This document shows, one piece after another, positions 62,480-64,000 of a DNA stretch of 64,000 bases (the stretch's first letter is position 1; each line of letters begins with the position of its first letter). Below the pieces are notes generated by a model. That model did not search any database, was not told the origin of the DNA, and saw only the letters and a list, made by a program, of their open reading frames with translations. The stretch covers positions 1-64,000 of the forward strand of contig JAXMFB010000010.1 in the NCBI GenBank assembly GCA_046347945.1. Reading direction: 5' to 3'. This DNA is from Zeimonas sp046347945 (lineage in GTDB: Bacteria; Pseudomonadota; Gammaproteobacteria; Burkholderiales; Burkholderiaceae_E). Both the position numbers and the translations under genes were made by a program.

Positions 62480-63992
62480 CTGCCTCGTCCATCACGATCG
62501 GGCGGCCCCACTCGCGCGTCGTCTCGCCCGGCCACTTGCCGGTCGCATCGATGCCCATCTTCGAGCCCAGCCCGGATACCGGCGAGGCGAAATCGAGGTA
62601 GTCGATCGGCGTGCGCTCGACCAGCGTGGTGTCGCGAACCGGGTCGACTCGCGTGGTGATCGCCCAGATCACTTCCTTCCAGTCGCGAACGTCGATGTCG
62701 TCGTCGGTCACGACGATGAACTTGGTGTACATGAACTGGCGCAGGAAGCTCCAGATCCCGAACATCACGCGCTTCGCGTGCCCCGGGTACTGCTTGCGCA
62801 TCGACACGACGGCCATCCGGTACGAGCATCCTTCGGGCGGCAGATGGAAGTCGACGATCTCGGGGAACTGCTTCCTGAGGATCGGCACGAACAGCTCGTT
62901 CAACGCGACGCCGAGCACCGCGGGCTCGTCGGGAGGCTTGCCGGTGTAGGTGGAGTGATAGATCGGATCGCGGCGCATCGTGATGCGATCGATCGTGAAC
63001 ACGGGGAACCAGTCCTGCTCGTTGTAGTAGCCGGTGTGGTCGCCGTAGGGGCCTTCGAGCGCCATCTCCCAGCCGCTGCGCGCCGCAGGCGGAAGATCCT
63101 GCGTCCACCCCAGGCGTCGTGCGTGGGCCAGCGTGGCGCTCGCGTCCGGATCCGGGCGGATCGAGCCTTCGAGGACGATTTCCGACGATGCGGGCACGCG
63201 CAAGTCGTTGCCGATGCAGGCCGCGAGCTCGGTCTTCGCGCCGCGCAGCAGCCCGGCGAACTGGTACTCGGACAGCGTGTCGGGCACCGGAGTCACCGCG
63301 GCGAGCGTGGTCGCAGGATCGGCGCCCAGCGCGACCGCGATCGGGAACGGCTCGCCAGGATGCCGTGCCGCGTGCGCGCGAAAGTCGAGCGCGCCGCCGC
63401 GATGCGCGAGCCATCGCATGATCGTGCGGTTCGGGCCGATCACCTGCTGTCGGTAGATGCCGAGGTTCTGGCGCGGCGCGTGCGGCCCGCGCGTCACCAC
63501 GAGTCCCCAGGTGATCAGCGGCGCTGCGTCGCCGGGCCAACAGGTCTGCACCGGCAGCTGCGCGAGGTCGACCGCGTCGCCTTCGTGCACGACCTGCTGG
63601 CATGGCGCGCCCGGGATCTCGCGCGGCGCCATGTGCATCACCTGGCGAAGCACCGGCCACTTGTCCCACGCATCGCGCAGGCCCTTCGGGGGCTCGGGCT
63701 CCTTCAGGTACGCGAGCAACTCGCCGATTCCGCGCAGCGCATCGATCGAATCGGCGCCCATGCCGAGCGCGACGCGGCGCGGCGTACCGAACAGGTTCGC
63801 GAGCACCGGCATCGGGTGCGAGCGGGATCCGTCGCGCGGATGCTCGAACAGCAGCGCGGGCCCGCCGGCGCGCAGGACGCGATCCGACACCTCGGTCATT
63901 TCCAGGTGCGGCGAGACCGGAATAGAGACCCGCTTCAACTCGCCGATCGCATCGAGTTGCTGAAGGAAGTCACGCAGGTCTTTGTATTTCAC
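62436..63992 (-). CDS. ubiD: UbiD: 4-hydroxy-3-polyprenylbenzoate decarboxylase
   Basis: A 518-residue prenylated-FMN-dependent decarboxylase in ubiquinone synthesis. It begins KYKDLRDFLQQLDAIGELKR and holds the catalytic region ASSEIVLEGSIRPD (Glu-Glu-Arg-type site), WEMALEGPYGDHTGYYNE and HSTYTGKPPDEPAVLG. The start is GTG at 63992, the family's normal N-terminus. The gene lies 8 bases inside the window edge, so its promoter is outside. It converges on the VanZ-like gene. Confidence 0.95.
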   Translation of the reverse strand: MKYKDLRDFLQQLDAIGELKRVSIPVSPHLEMTEVSDRVLRAGGPALLFEHPRDGSRSHPMPVLANLFGTPRRVALGMGADSIDALRGIGELLAYLKEPEPPKGLRDAWDKWPVLRQVMHMAPREIPGAPCQQVVHEGDAVDLAQLPVQTCWPGDAAPLITWGLVVTRGPHAPRQNLGIYRQQVIGPNRTIMRWLAHRGGALDFRAHAARHPGEPFPIAVALGADPATTLAAVTPVPDTLSEYQFAGLLRGAKTELAACIGNDLRVPASSEIVLEGSIRPDPDASATLAHARRLGWTQDLPPAARSGWEMALEGPYGDHTGYYNEQDWFPVFTIDRITMRRDPIYHSTYTGKPPDEPAVLGVALNELFVPILRKQFPEIVDFHLPPEGCSYRMAVVSMRKQYPGHAKRVMFGIWSFLRQFMYTKFIVVTDDDIDVRDWKEVIWAITTRVDPVRDTTLVERTPIDYLDFASPVSGLGSKMGIDATGKWPGETTREWGRPIVMDEAVRKRVDAIWAELGL

Positions 63993-64000
63993 GGAAGTAT

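Overview
The window is a stretch of high-GC, densely coding chromosome from a betaproteobacterium, most likely Burkholderiales. The evidence is gene order: tolQ-tolR-tolA-tolB-pal-cpoB, dusB-fis-purH-ruvC-ruvA-ruvB, pepP with a UbiH-type hydroxylase, and miaB/phoH-ybeY-corC-lnt-glyQ-glyS-gmhB-plsC are all arranged as in that order. The genus cannot be fixed from the sequence alone. There are two tRNA genes (Lys-TTT, Met-CAT), no rRNA, no CRISPR array and no complete mobile element.

Layout. 1-2.65 kb: start of an MFS transporter, a cardiolipin synthase and a CopD-like membrane protein. 2.8-6.65 kb: five consecutive genes on both strands (Na+/Ca2+ exchanger, universal stress protein, glycine-zipper protein, class II aldolase, TetR repressor) in which coding similarity jumps between frames many times. 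The flanks are clean, so sequence error is as likely as gene decay. A fine LmrA/QdoR-type operator lies between the aldolase and the repressor. 7.1-23.8 kb: one long leftward run from amgK-murU (cell-wall sugar recycling) through pepP, UbiH-like, dusB-fis-purH-ruvCAB, a rhomboid protease, ybgC-tolQRAB-pal-cpoB and queC to tRNA-Lys. 23.9-28.5 kb: rightward lptD-surA-rsmA, envelope biogenesis and 16S rRNA dimethylation. 28.7-44.8 kb: a small membrane protein facing a leftward run of tRNA-Met, a small exported protein, miaB, a Slam-like outer-membrane translocon, a FecR-domain secreted protein, then phoH-ybeY-corC-lnt-glyQ-glyS-gmhB-plsC-YgjP peptidase-gloA.

44.8-53.7 kb: a TctE/TctD-type two-component pair, pyrF with a TetR regulator, ferredoxin-NADP reductase, a semialdehyde dehydrogenase, a remnant of a thiamine-diphosphate enzyme, a transglutaminase-like protein beside a trypsin-fold protease, and an OmpA-type lipoprotein. 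53.7-56.5 kb: groES-groEL under a CIRCE operator and a cold-shock gene, each end marked by a clear terminator hairpin. 56.5-64 kb: a carboxymuconolactone-decarboxylase-like protein, hemN, a small Pro/Tyr-rich exported protein, a short-chain dehydrogenase, dacB, a VanZ-like membrane protein with two similar halves, and ubiD at the right edge.

The most interesting unit is the pair at 38.9-42.9 kb. A TPR plus beta-barrel protein resembling Slam (type XI secretion) overlaps a gene whose product joins a FecR domain, a (Gly-Gly-Thr)n linker coded by 23 nine-base repeats, and a C-terminal barrel like those of known Slam cargo. The pair sits inside the otherwise conserved miaB-phoH operon with start/stop overlaps, so it should be co-expressed with housekeeping genes.
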